A stretch of 64,000 nucleotides of DNA from Conexibacter woesei DSM 14684 (GTDB taxonomy: Bacteria > Actinomycetota > Thermoleophilia > Solirubrobacterales > Solirubrobacteraceae). The notes beneath the pieces were generated by a model, which was not told where the DNA came from, did not search any database, and was given only the letters and a program-made list of their open reading frames with translations. Both the position numbers and the translations under genes were made by a program. The stretch lies in the NCBI RefSeq assembly GCF_000025265.1, contig NC_013739.1, positions 4,574,001 to 4,638,000 on the forward strand. The letters are read 5' to 3'. Below, piece after piece: positions 17,074 to 25,240 of this stretch; within the stretch, counting starts at the first letter, position 1, and each line of letters starts with the position of its first letter.

Positions 17074-20000
17074 ATGCGACGGACGGGACGGTCGGCGGTC
17101 GAGGCGGTCGGAGCGGTTAAGGCGCGGGCGCTCGCTGCAAAGGCGCTCGCGGCGACGACAGCGCTCGCGCTGAGCGCGGCGGCGGGGCTCGCCGCGGCGG
17201 CGCCAGCGCAGGCGCTCACGGTCGGCGACGGCTACGCGAACCAGGGCGCCAACGCCTGCTCGTGGACGTTCGGGACCGCCGCGATCGAGAAGACGGTCGC
17301 GTTGACCGCCGGGACGTTCGCGCTGACGAGCTTCAAGAACAAGCTCGTCACGCCGGTGCGCGAGTACGTCCAGGCCGCCGCGACGTCGAACGAGGTCCGC
17401 TTCCTGTGGGACGGCGCGACCGTCACGGGCGCGACGCCGGGCTGGTCGTGCGTCTCCGGCAGAGCGTCGGCGGCGACCGTCGGCGGCCAGCCCGCGATCG
17501 AGCTGCAGGTGACGATCGCGCGCTCGCAGGTGAGCGTCACGAAGCGCTACGTCGTCTACCCGTCCAGCGCGCTGATCCGCGAGTGGGCCGAGATCAGAAA
17601 CGCCGACACCGTCGCACACGCGCTCCTGCGGCCGGCGTTCCTCGAGCAGAACCTGATGGGGAACGAGACGAGCGACACGTCCCTGCGCTGGATGACCGGC
17701 GCGCGCTCGACCGCCGACGCGTGGACACAGCGCTCGGCGCCGCTGAGCACGGGCTACGCGCGCACCTTCGACAGCCACGACAGATTCAACTGCTCGCAGG
17801 CGACGACCGGCTCCGACGGCTGGAGCGACATGACCGCCCGCACGCTGAGCGGCTACCTCGGCATGCGCGAGTGGCACGACGCGACGGGCGGCTACGTCTG
17901 GCCCGACGCGCAGCACCCCGGCCAGGGCCGCGCGACCGCGCGTACCTGGACCGTGCTGCGCGACGGCGTCGTCGACGTCAGCGGCAGAGCGGCCAAGATG
18001 AACACGAGCGGCGACGGCGTCGTCGTCTCGATCGAGCTCAACGGCACGACCGTGTGGGGCGCCAGAACGATCGCCGGGACCGACACGACCGGCATCGACA
18101 CGAACGTCTCGGGGCTGAACGTGCGGACCGGCGACGTGATCCGCTTCGTGATCTCCGACAACGGCACGTGGAACTTCGACGCGACGCGTTGGGACCCGAC
18201 AATCGCGTACCGCGGTGCGGGCGCGCCGGCCTACAGAGCGTCGAGCGGGTTCAGCCTCGCCCAGGGCGACCAGGGCTGGCGCTACCAGGACCGGACGCCG
18301 GCCGCCGAGCGCTGCGCGATCGCCGGCTGGGCGGAGACGTCCGCCAACTACATCCCGTGGCTGTCGCTGTGGAACGGCGCGCAGGACGACGGCGTCGCGA
18401 TCGGCTTCGACTACCTCGGACGCTGGTCGGCCGAGACCGGCCGGCAGGACGGCCGCGCCGGCGCGCTCTCGCTGACGCTGCCGAACTACTCCGACACGCT
18501 CGCGCCCGGCGGGTCCGTGACGCTGCCGAAGGCGTTCACGCAAGTCTACGTCGACGACCTCGACGACATGACGAACCGCCTGCTCGACTGGCAGTACCGT
18601 TACATGTGGGACTACACGCGGCCGGACTACTTCGCCGCCGTCCGCATGCTCGGCGACTGGAACCTCGGCAGCCAGTGGATCCACAGATGGGACCAGGCAG
18701 GCACGTTGCAGAAGGTCTTCGGCCTGACGGCGCGGATGCGGGCGATCGGCGCGGACACCTACCACCGCGACAACGGCTGGTGGGACAAGCCCGGCAGCTG
18801 GAACGGCCCCGACTTCAGAGTCAGCGGCGACTACCTCTCGAAGTCCGGCATGCGCCAGCTCGTCTACATGTTCGCGTACAACGCGAACGGCGGATCGGAC
18901 GCGATCAGAGACCACCCGACGTGGTTCGACCAGCGCTCCGCGTGCGGCTACGCCGAGCTGCTCGTCAACCTCACGCTGCCGGTCGCCGAGACGTGGATGC
19001 GCGACCTGCTCGTCTCCAAGGCCGAGCAGTGGGGCGACTTCCAGTGGCGCAACGACTCGTGCCCAGTCGGCGACACGAGCGGGGCGCGACAGCTCGGCCA
19101 GGACCAGGCGTTCCGCCGCGTCCAGCAGGGCTTCCTCGACCAGCGGCCCGGCTCCGCGATCCAGGGCGTCGACAGCGGCGGCAACTCGATCCACTACGAG
19201 TTCATGCGGATGGCGTCCAGCTTCAGCTTCTCCGACAGCAACGGCCTCTACGAGCAGTACGACGCCTCGCGGCTGTTCCCGGCCGACAAGCTGAGCGGGA
19301 TCCCCGACCTCTGGAACCCGCGCAACTGCAACGTCACGTGGAACGTCCTGCTGATGTTCAACCCGGACTTCACCGGTGACCCCGACGACCCGGCGCGGAT
19401 CGAGTGCATGCGCGCGCTCGTCGAGTCCTACCACTACCTGCTCTCCCAGCAGGTCGCCGGGCGCTGGTCCAAGCAGTACCACCCGCGCGGCAGCGACGCC
19501 GATCGCAACTGGTTCCAGCGCGTCAGCGGCGACGGCGAGCGCTCGCTCGTGATCTACCGCGGCTCGACCGCCGGCAGCAACGTGACCGTGTACCCGAAGG
19601 GCCTCGACCCCAGACGCACCTACGACGTCCGCTACGCCCGCACCGCCGGCAGCGCCTCGCGCAGCGGCGCGGACCTGATGACCAACGGCGTGACGTTCGC
19701 CTCGCTGCAGCCGGGCGAGCTGGTCTGGCTCGGGATGCCCAAGCGGCCCGGCGGCGGCCAGGACGCGGTCGCGCCGAGAGCGCCGTCGCAGGTGAGCGCG
19801 CACGTGCGCACGAACATGGGCCACGCCGGCGTCGAGGTGACGTGGGGCGCGGGCAGCGACGACAACTGGCTCAGCCGCTACGAGATCCTGCGCGACGGCG
19901 TGCAGGTCGGCAGCGTCGCGAAGGGCCGCGTCTTCTTCGACACGACGCCGGGCGCGTCGCCGAACGCCGTGTACGCGGTGCGGACGGTCGACGGCGACGG

Positions 20001-21315
20001 CAACCGCTCGGCGACGGCCGCCTCGGCGCCGTTCACGGCCGACACGAGCGGCGTCGAGGACGATGCGAGAGGGATCAGATACAGCGGCGCGTGGCAGCGC
20101 CGCAGCGGGCTGCCGGACGCGTCCGGCGGGACGGTCGCCACATCGGTTGAGTGCAGAGGCGCCTGCCAGGGCTTCAGCGCGACGCAGGGCGGCGCCAACT
20201 GGCGCTACCAGGATCTCGTCGGCGGGAGCTGGCAGGACATCGCCGCGTACCGCGCGAGCGGCTTCATGGGAATGCGCGAGTGGCACGACGCGAGCGGCGG
20301 GTACGTCTGGCCCGACGCGCTCCACCCCGGCCCGGCGAACGACACCGCGCGCACGTGGATCGCGCCGCGGGCGGGCAGAGTCGACGTCCTCAGCCACGTC
20401 GCGAAGCTCGACCCGAACGGCGACGGCGTGATCGTGAGGATCACGAAGAACGGCACGACCGTGTGGGGTCCGAGAACGCTCGCCGGGAACGACGCCGACG
20501 GGTTCGCCGCGAACGTGACGGGGCTCGCGGTGGCGGCCGGCGACGCGATCCGCTTCGAGATCGGCCGCAACGGCACGCACTCGAACGACGCGACGCGCTG
20601 GGACCCGTGGGTGTCCTACCAGGACGACCCGCCGCCGAACACGACGCCACCGAGCGCGAGCTTCACGTTCACGGGCAGCCAGATCACGTGGCTGGCGAAG
20701 CTCGGCACCGACCTCGGCCGCGCGAAGGTCTCGGTCGACGGCGTCGAGGACGCGACGATCGACCTCTACGCGCCCGACGAGAACAACTGGTCGATCCCGA
20801 TCTACTCGAAGACGTTCCCGACGGTCGCGACGCGCACGATCACGGTGACGCAGGCCGGTACCCGGCACCCGCTCTCCTCCGGCGTCGGCGTCAGCGTCGA
20901 CGGCTTCCAGCTGCTGACGAATGCGCCGAGCGTGATCGAGAACAGCGCCGGCGCGATCGCGCTCAGCGGCGGCGGCTGGTCGACGGCGAGCGGGAGCGGG
21001 GCCTCGGGCGGAACCGCGAGCGTCAGTGCGACCGCGGGCGACACGGCGACGGTGACGTTCACCGGCCGCCGGATCACGTGGGTCGGGCGGCAGTGCGCGG
21101 CGTGCGGCAGAGCGGACGTGTGGCTCGACGGCGCGTTCGCCGCGCGCGTCGACACGTTCGGGATGCGCGGGCCGACGGTGCCGCAGGCGGCGCCCTACCA
21201 GGCGACGTTCCCGACCGCCGGGCCGCACACGCTGCAGGTGAGGGTGCTCGGCAGACGCAACCACGACGCGACCGGCGACACCGTCACGGTCGATGCGTTT
21301 CACGTGCGACCGTAG
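17074..21315 (+). CDS. Secreted multidomain glycoside hydrolase, clan GH-D (GH36-like), paralogue
   Basis: 1413 residues from the ATG at 17074, preceded by GAGGGGTCGAGG. Longer in-frame starts would bury the operator and signal peptide. The signal peptide ends AAAAPAQA. The mature N terminus (ANACSWTFGT, LTSFKNKLVTPVREYV) matches gene 1. Domain order is the same: inserted module about 235-375, barrel with DTYHRDNGWWDKPGSW, QWRND (Asp661), SGGNSIHYE (S701, Glu709), FN3-like, second module about 1045-1175, then two jelly-roll-like modules with CAACGRADVWLDG. Glu709 aligns with Glu698 of gene 1, whereas the residue just after SGG is not conserved. Both genes therefore look active. It is probably cotranscribed with the lactonase and GntR genes, though an additional operator precedes those. 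Confidence 0.8.
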   Translation: MRRTGRSAVEAVGAVKARALAAKALAATTALALSAAAGLAAAAPAQALTVGDGYANQGANACSWTFGTAAIEKTVALTAGTFALTSFKNKLVTPVREYVQAAATSNEVRFLWDGATVTGATPGWSCVSGRASAATVGGQPAIELQVTIARSQVSVTKRYVVYPSSALIREWAEIRNADTVAHALLRPAFLEQNLMGNETSDTSLRWMTGARSTADAWTQRSAPLSTGYARTFDSHDRFNCSQATTGSDGWSDMTARTLSGYLGMREWHDATGGYVWPDAQHPGQGRATARTWTVLRDGVVDVSGRAAKMNTSGDGVVVSIELNGTTVWGARTIAGTDTTGIDTNVSGLNVRTGDVIRFVISDNGTWNFDATRWDPTIAYRGAGAPAYRASSGFSLAQGDQGWRYQDRTPAAERCAIAGWAETSANYIPWLSLWNGAQDDGVAIGFDYLGRWSAETGRQDGRAGALSLTLPNYSDTLAPGGSVTLPKAFTQVYVDDLDDMTNRLLDWQYRYMWDYTRPDYFAAVRMLGDWNLGSQWIHRWDQAGTLQKVFGLTARMRAIGADTYHRDNGWWDKPGSWNGPDFRVSGDYLSKSGMRQLVYMFAYNANGGSDAIRDHPTWFDQRSACGYAELLVNLTLPVAETWMRDLLVSKAEQWGDFQWRNDSCPVGDTSGARQLGQDQAFRRVQQGFLDQRPGSAIQGVDSGGNSIHYEFMRMASSFSFSDSNGLYEQYDASRLFPADKLSGIPDLWNPRNCNVTWNVLLMFNPDFTGDPDDPARIECMRALVESYHYLLSQQVAGRWSKQYHPRGSDADRNWFQRVSGDGERSLVIYRGSTAGSNVTVYPKGLDPRRTYDVRYARTAGSASRSGADLMTNGVTFASLQPGELVWLGMPKRPGGGQDAVAPRAPSQVSAHVRTNMGHAGVEVTWGAGSDDNWLSRYEILRDGVQVGSVAKGRVFFDTTPGASPNAVYAVRTVDGDGNRSATAASAPFTADTSGVEDDARGIRYSGAWQRRSGLPDASGGTVATSVECRGACQGFSATQGGANWRYQDLVGGSWQDIAAYRASGFMGMREWHDASGGYVWPDALHPGPANDTARTWIAPRAGRVDVLSHVAKLDPNGDGVIVRITKNGTTVWGPRTLAGNDADGFAANVTGLAVAAGDAIRFEIGRNGTHSNDATRWDPWVSYQDDPPPNTTPPSASFTFTGSQITWLAKLGTDLGRAKVSVDGVEDATIDLYAPDENNWSIPIYSKTFPTVATRTITVTQAGTRHPLSSGVGVSVDGFQLLTNAPSVIENSAGAIALSGGGWSTASGSGASGGTASVSATAGDTATVTFTGRRITWVGRQCAACGRADVWLDGAFAARVDTFGMRGPTVPQAAPYQATFPTAGPHTLQVRVLGRRNHDATGDTVTVDAFHVRP

Positions 21316-21321
21316 AGGTAT

Positions 21322-21338
21322 CGTTAACGAAAACCGTT
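21322..21338 (+). promoter_or_regulatory. Operator-like site before the lactonase-GntR pair
   Basis: CGTTAACGAAAACCGTT starts 7 nt after the stop of the GH36-like gene. It contains the palindrome CGTTAACG and the AACGAAAACCGT core that recurs at 33498-33511 (TTTACGAAGACCGT, 12 of 14 matches). The leader CCAGAATGAGGAG follows directly. Confidence 0.6.
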
Positions 21339-21355
21339 GCCAGAATGAGGAGTCC

Positions 21356-22183
21356 GTGCCGAAGTCACTCGACAGCGCCCAGCAGCAGGATCGCCCGGTG
21401 GGCCTGGCGTGGATCGGCCAGGCCGGCTACGCGATCGAGGCACCCGGCGGGCAGGTCTGCCTGCTCGACCCGTACCTGTCGGAGTTCGCGCTGGAGGAGC
21501 TGGGACTCCCACGCGTGGCGCCGATCGTGCTCGATCCCGCGACGACGCACGTGGACGTCGTCGCGATCACGCACTCCCACCACGACCACCTCGACCTGAC
21601 GACGTGCCAGGCGCTCGCGGGCGCGAACCCGGACGTCGTCTTCGCCGGCCCGTCGAGCATCGTGGCGCGGCTCGTCGGCCGCGGGGTGCGACGCGAGCGG
21701 ATCGTGACCGTCGAGCGCGGCGAGAGCGTGGAGGTCGGGCCGTTCGCGTTCCACGGCCACTACGCGCGCCACGAGGTCAGAGGCTGGCTGACCGAGGACG
21801 CGCTCGCGTTCGTCGTCGAGGTCGGCGGGACGCGGATCCTCCACAGCGGCGACACCGAGTACGACCCGCGCTGCCTCGCCGTGCACGAGCGCGGGCCGTT
21901 CGACGTCGGGATCTTCGTCGCCAACGGCTCGGGCGGCTGCATGAACGCGCTGGAGGCCGCGCTGATGGCGCACCAGCTCGCTCCCGCCGTCGCGATCCCG
22001 TGCCACTACGGCATGTGGGCGCCGGAGGGCTACGGGCCGGGCCACTCGCCCGACGGCCTGCCGACGCTCGATCCGCGCCTGTTCGCCGAGGCGTGTGCGA
22101 AGCTCGGCGGGCCGGCGACGCGCGTGCTGGAGCTGGGCGAGCGCGTCGACCTCCAGCCCGCAGGGGTGATCACCAACGCATGA
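21356..22183 (+). CDS. MBL-fold metallohydrolase, UlaG-like (lactonase candidate)
   Basis: 275 residues from the GTG at 21356, which has GAGGAG four bases upstream. Metallo-beta-lactamase fold motifs are visible: GLAWIGQAGYAIEAPGG, THSHHDHLD (metal cluster), HYARHE, HSGDTEYD and IPCHYGMWAPE at the C terminus. This is the UlaG/RNaseZ-like class. UlaG hydrolyses L-ascorbate-6-phosphate lactone. Next to SDR dehydrogenases and an aldose-epimerase-like gene under related operators, a sugar-acid lactonase role is plausible but inferred. ATGA overlap with the following GntR gene couples their translation. Confidence 0.8.
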   Translation: MPKSLDSAQQQDRPVGLAWIGQAGYAIEAPGGQVCLLDPYLSEFALEELGLPRVAPIVLDPATTHVDVVAITHSHHDHLDLTTCQALAGANPDVVFAGPSSIVARLVGRGVRRERIVTVERGESVEVGPFAFHGHYARHEVRGWLTEDALAFVVEVGGTRILHSGDTEYDPRCLAVHERGPFDVGIFVANGSGGCMNALEAALMAHQLAPAVAIPCHYGMWAPEGYGPGHSPDGLPTLDPRLFAEACAKLGGPATRVLELGERVDLQPAGVITNA

Positions 22184-22911
22184 GCCGAGAGCCGACCGAC
22201 CCGACGACGAGCCTGAATCTGGGCCGCCATGCCGCGATGCCCGGTGGGATGGCGGGCCAGCACGCGGTCAAGCTGGAGCGCAGCATCTACTCCGGGCGCG
22301 TCGCGTCGATCCTCCGCGAGGCGATCGTCGAGGGCTCGCTCGAGGCCGGGTCCCCGCTCGTGGAGGCGCGCCTTGCGGCGCAGCTGGCGGTCAGCCGCGG
22401 GCCGGTCCGCAACGCGCTGCACGTGCTCGAAGGCGAGGGCCTCGTGCGCACGCAGCCGAACGGCCGCTCGATCGTCGTCGGCTTCTCGGCGGCCGACCTC
22501 GACGACCTCGTCAGCGTCCGCCTCGAGCTGGAGTCGACCGCGATCCAGCGCGGCGTGGCGGCGAGAAACGACACCGCGCCGCTGCGCGCCGCGTACGAGC
22601 TGGTCCACGCGGAGGGCGCCTCGACACAGCGGCTCGTCGACCTCGACATCGACTTCCACCGCGCGCTGCTGGAGTTCTCCGGCAGCCGCTTCCTGACGCA
22701 GGCGTGGCTCGCGCTCGCGCCCGTGATCCACACCGTCATCACGATCGGCAACCGCCGCATGGCGGAGGCCGACCCGGACGAGAACTTCACCCGCATCCTC
22801 TCCGTCCACGAACCGCTCGTGAAGGCGATCGAGCGCTACGACGCGAGAAGAGCGCTGAGGCTGCTCGGCGAGCAGTTCTCGGTCACGAGAGAGATGTTCG
22901 CGGGGCGCTGA
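22180..22911 (+). CDS. GntR-family regulator, FadR/FCD subfamily
   Basis: 243 residues. The winged HTH spans about residues 35-95 (SIYSGRVASILREAIVEGSL, RLAAQLAVSRGPVRNALHVL, GLVRTQPNG). An FCD ligand-binding domain follows, with VRLELESTAIQRG, DIDFHRALLEFSGS and a late SVHEPLVKAI histidine typical of the metal site. It is very similar to the GntR at 28947-29687, including the DNA-recognition helix, so both may bind the same operator. It overlaps the lactonase stop by 4 bp and is a candidate repressor of the two GH36-like genes and its own operon. Confidence 0.88.
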   Translation: MSREPTDPTTSLNLGRHAAMPGGMAGQHAVKLERSIYSGRVASILREAIVEGSLEAGSPLVEARLAAQLAVSRGPVRNALHVLEGEGLVRTQPNGRSIVVGFSAADLDDLVSVRLELESTAIQRGVAARNDTAPLRAAYELVHAEGASTQRLVDLDIDFHRALLEFSGSRFLTQAWLALAPVIHTVITIGNRRMAEADPDENFTRILSVHEPLVKAIERYDARRALRLLGEQFSVTREMFAGR

Positions 22912-22929
22912 GCGCGCCGGCCCGGCGGC

Positions 22930-22998
22930 GGGCAGGAGGTACAGCACCTCCTGGGCAGAAGGTAAAGTATCTCCCGGGCAGGAGGTATAGTCACTTGC
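22930..22998 (+). repeat. Three contiguous 23-bp direct repeats before an ATPase gene
   Basis: Units begin at 22930, 22953 and 22976 with GGGCAGGAGGTACAG, GGGCAGAAGGTAAAG and GGGCAGGAGGTATAG. The last unit ends on the base before the ATG at 22999. The first unit contains AGGAGGT-ACAGC-ACCTCCT, a perfect inverted repeat that decays in the other two. GTATAGT in unit 3 also resembles a -10 element. A multi-site operator is the most likely role. Confidence 0.7.
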
Positions 22999-24258
22999 AT
23001 GACAGCCGCTGCGAATAGGGCGTACCAACCCCGAATGCTCGATTTCGCGCTCGACGAGCTTCTCACCGACCTGCCGGCGCTTCTGATCGTCGGGCCACGG
23101 GCGTCGGGCAAGACGACGACCGCGGCGCGGCGTGCGGCGAGCACCGTGCGACTCGACGTCCCGGCGCAAGCCGCCGCGTTCCAGAGCGACCCTGACGCCG
23201 CGCTGCGGAACCTGACGGAGCCCGTCCTGCTCGACGAGTGGCAGGTCGTCCCAGAGGTGCTCGGCGCCGTGAAGCGCGCGGTCGACGCCGACTTCCGCCC
23301 GGGCCGCTTCCTCGTGACCGGCTCGGTCAGAGCTGGGATCGAGCAGGAGATGTGGCCCGGGACGGGGCGGCTCGTGCGCATCGAGATGTACCCGATGTCA
23401 GTTCGCGAACAGCTCGGAAGGGCATCCGCAGCGACGTTCTTCGACGCCCTCGCGGACGGCGCGCCGCCGCCGCAGCCGACCGACCCTCCCGATCTCCGCG
23501 GGTACGTCGACCTCGCGCTGCGCGGCGGGTTCCCGGCGCCTTCGCTCCGCCTCCGGCCGCCGGCGGCTCGGCAGTGGCTCAACGGCTACGTCGAGGAACT
23601 GCTGCTGCGCGACGTCGCGCAGCTGTCGGGCGGCGCGACGCGACCACTCGACACGCAGCGGCTGCGCCGCTACTTCGAGGCGTATGCGCTCAACTCCGCC
23701 GGCGTCGCAGAGCACAAGACGATCTACGACGCCGCAGGCATATCGAAGGTCACCGCGATCGCCTACGAGGCGCTCCTGACCGACCTCTTCGTCGCCGAGC
23801 GCATGCCGAGCTGGACGTCGAACCGGCTCAAGCGCCTCGTCCAGCAGCCGAAGCGGTACCTCGTCGACTCGTCCCTGATCGGCGCCGCGGTCAGTGTCGA
23901 CACGGCCGGCGTCATGCGCGACGGCGACCTGCTCGGCCGGTTGCTCGACACGTTCGTCGTCGGTCAGCTGCGCGCCGAGCTCGGAGTGTCGAGGTCCCGA
24001 CCTCGCCTGCACCACCTGCGCACGCGAGAGGGCCGCCAGGAGGTGGACGTCGTGGCGGAGCTGGCGGGGCAGCGGGTCGTCGGCATCGAGATCAAGGCGA
24101 GCGCCGCGCCAAAGAGCAGCGACGCCCGTCACCTCGCCTGGCTGCGCGACGAGCTGGGCGACCGCTTCGCGGCCGGAGTCGTGCTGCACACCGGCCCGCG
24201 CGTCTTTCAGCTCGACGCGGGCATCGTCGCCGCGCCGATCGCGTCGCTCTGGGCCTGA
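22999..24258 (+). CDS. AAA-type ATPase with DUF4143 C-terminal domain
   Basis: 419 residues. Walker A is GPRASGKTT (residues 32-40) and Walker B lies in PVLLDEWQ. The arginine-rich LVTGSVRAGIEQE resembles the sensor region, followed by MYPMSVRE. The C-terminal part (about 190-400) has YVEELLLRDVAQLSG, LNSAGVAEHKTIYDAAGISK and VDVVAELAGQRVVGIEIKAS, the DUF4143 layout with a restriction-endonuclease-like D-E-K pattern (EVDVVAE ... EIKAS). Proteins of this class are widespread, often solitary or linked to toxin-antitoxin-like loci, and their function is not established. It interrupts the carbohydrate locus and ends 29 bp from the convergent E2 gene. Confidence 0.88.
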   Translation: MTAAANRAYQPRMLDFALDELLTDLPALLIVGPRASGKTTTAARRAASTVRLDVPAQAAAFQSDPDAALRNLTEPVLLDEWQVVPEVLGAVKRAVDADFRPGRFLVTGSVRAGIEQEMWPGTGRLVRIEMYPMSVREQLGRASAATFFDALADGAPPPQPTDPPDLRGYVDLALRGGFPAPSLRLRPPAARQWLNGYVEELLLRDVAQLSGGATRPLDTQRLRRYFEAYALNSAGVAEHKTIYDAAGISKVTAIAYEALLTDLFVAERMPSWTSNRLKRLVQQPKRYLVDSSLIGAAVSVDTAGVMRDGDLLGRLLDTFVVGQLRAELGVSRSRPRLHHLRTREGRQEVDVVAELAGQRVVGIEIKASAAPKSSDARHLAWLRDELGDRFAAGVVLHTGPRVFQLDAGIVAAPIASLWA

Positions 24259-24287
24259 ATCGACCGCCCGACGACACGCCGCGCGCC

Positions 24288-24998
24288 CTACAGCCGCGCC
24301 GGCTCCTCCAGCAGCTCCGTGACCGTCACCAGGAAGCGGGCGGCGTCGGCGCCGTAGATCACGCGGTGGTCGCTGGTGAGAGTGAGCGTCGCCAGCGAGA
24401 CGGCGGCGATCGTGCCGTCGGGGCGCGGGACGGCGGTCGGGCGCAGCGCGCCGACGGCGAGGATCGCGGCCTGTGGCGGGTTGATCACCGCCTCGAAGTG
24501 GCGGACGCCGAGCATGCCGAGGTTCGACACCGTGAAGGTGCCGTCGGCGAGCTGGGCGGGGGCGACGCTGCGCTCGCGCACCGCGTCGACCAGGGCACGG
24601 GTCTCGCCCGCGATCTCGGCCAGCGGCTTGCGGTCGGCGTCGTGGATCGTCGGGACGACGAGCGCGTCGCCCGCCGCGACCGCCATCCCGACGTTGACGC
24701 GATCCCACTCGTGGAAGCCTCCCGCCTCCGCGTCGAAGCTCGCGTTCACGCGCGGGTGCGCGCGCAGCGCCAGCGCGACGGCGCGCAGCACCATGTCGTT
24801 GAGCGACGGCGCCGGCGTGCCGCCGGCCGCGCCGCCAGCCGCCTTCAGCCGCGCCCGCAGCGCGACCGCCGCGTCCAGCTCGACGTCGGCCGCGACGGTG
24901 AACGCGGGCACGCCGCTCGTCGCCTCGACCATCCGGCGCGCGATCAGCCGCTGCGTCCGCGTCGCCTTCACGAACGTCCCGCCCGCGACGGCGCTCAC
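24288..24998 (-). CDS. 2-oxoacid dehydrogenase E2 acyltransferase core (no lipoyl domain)
   Basis: 236 residues from a GTG at 24998 that overlaps the stop of the lipoyl protein (GTGA). Only the catalytic domain is present: TRTQRLIARRMVEATSGVPAFT, LNDMVLRAVALALRAHP, FTVSNLGMLGVRHFEAVINPPQAAIL and TSDHRVIYGADAARFL. The active-site His is kept in DHRVIYG, but the Asp usual in HxxxDG is Tyr. No peripheral-subunit-binding domain is visible, so E1/E3 docking must differ from classic E2. The enzyme would move an acyl group from lipoamide to CoA. E3 is not encoded in the window. Confidence 0.85.
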   Translation of the reverse strand: MSAVAGGTFVKATRTQRLIARRMVEATSGVPAFTVAADVELDAAVALRARLKAAGGAAGGTPAPSLNDMVLRAVALALRAHPRVNASFDAEAGGFHEWDRVNVGMAVAAGDALVVPTIHDADRKPLAEIAGETRALVDAVRERSVAPAQLADGTFTVSNLGMLGVRHFEAVINPPQAAILAVGALRPTAVPRPDGTIAAVSLATLTLTSDHRVIYGADAARFLVTVTELLEEPARL

Positions 24999-25240
24999 GC
25001 CCCCGCCCCGCCCTCGATCCGCACGACGACGTCGCCGACGGCGCACTCCTGCCCCGTGGCGACGAGGACCTCGGCGACCGTGCCGTCGACGCCGGCCTCG
25101 ACCTCGAACGCCGCCTTGTCGCCCTCGACCTCGACGACCGAGTCACCCGCCGCGACGGTGTCGCCGACCGCGACCAGCACGGCGAGGATCTCCACCTCGA
25201 CGGTCGACATGCCCATCTTCGGAATGTGGATGTCGGTCAT
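24995..25240 (-). CDS. Free-standing lipoyl (biotinyl-lipoyl) carrier protein of a 2-oxoacid dehydrogenase
   Basis: 81 residues. It begins MTDIHIPKMGMSTVEVEILA and carries the lipoylation motif EGDKAAFEVEAGVDG with the modified lysine in GDKA. The ending VGDVVVRIE completes a single lipoyl domain. In most complexes this domain is fused to E2, but here it is a separate small protein between E1 beta and the E2 core. ATGA overlap with the E1 beta stop and GTGA overlap with the E2 start indicate tight coupling. I infer it shuttles intermediates between E1 and E2. Confidence 0.92.
   Translation of the reverse strand: MTDIHIPKMGMSTVEVEILAVLVAVGDTVAAGDSVVEVEGDKAAFEVEAGVDGTVAEVLVATGQECAVGDVVVRIEGGAGA

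Noticed and set aside
17041-21303. A 1420-codon open frame on the minus strand opposite the second GH36-like gene
   Set aside because: Same reasons: no motif, skewed composition, and fully covered by a gene with clear domain structure on the plus strand.
22930-22998. Possible CRISPR array
   Set aside because: The three repeats are contiguous with no spacers, and no cas gene is nearby. A binding-site array is a better explanation.
24259-24287. Terminator between the AAA ATPase and E2 genes
   Set aside because: The 29-bp convergent gap has no stem of useful length.
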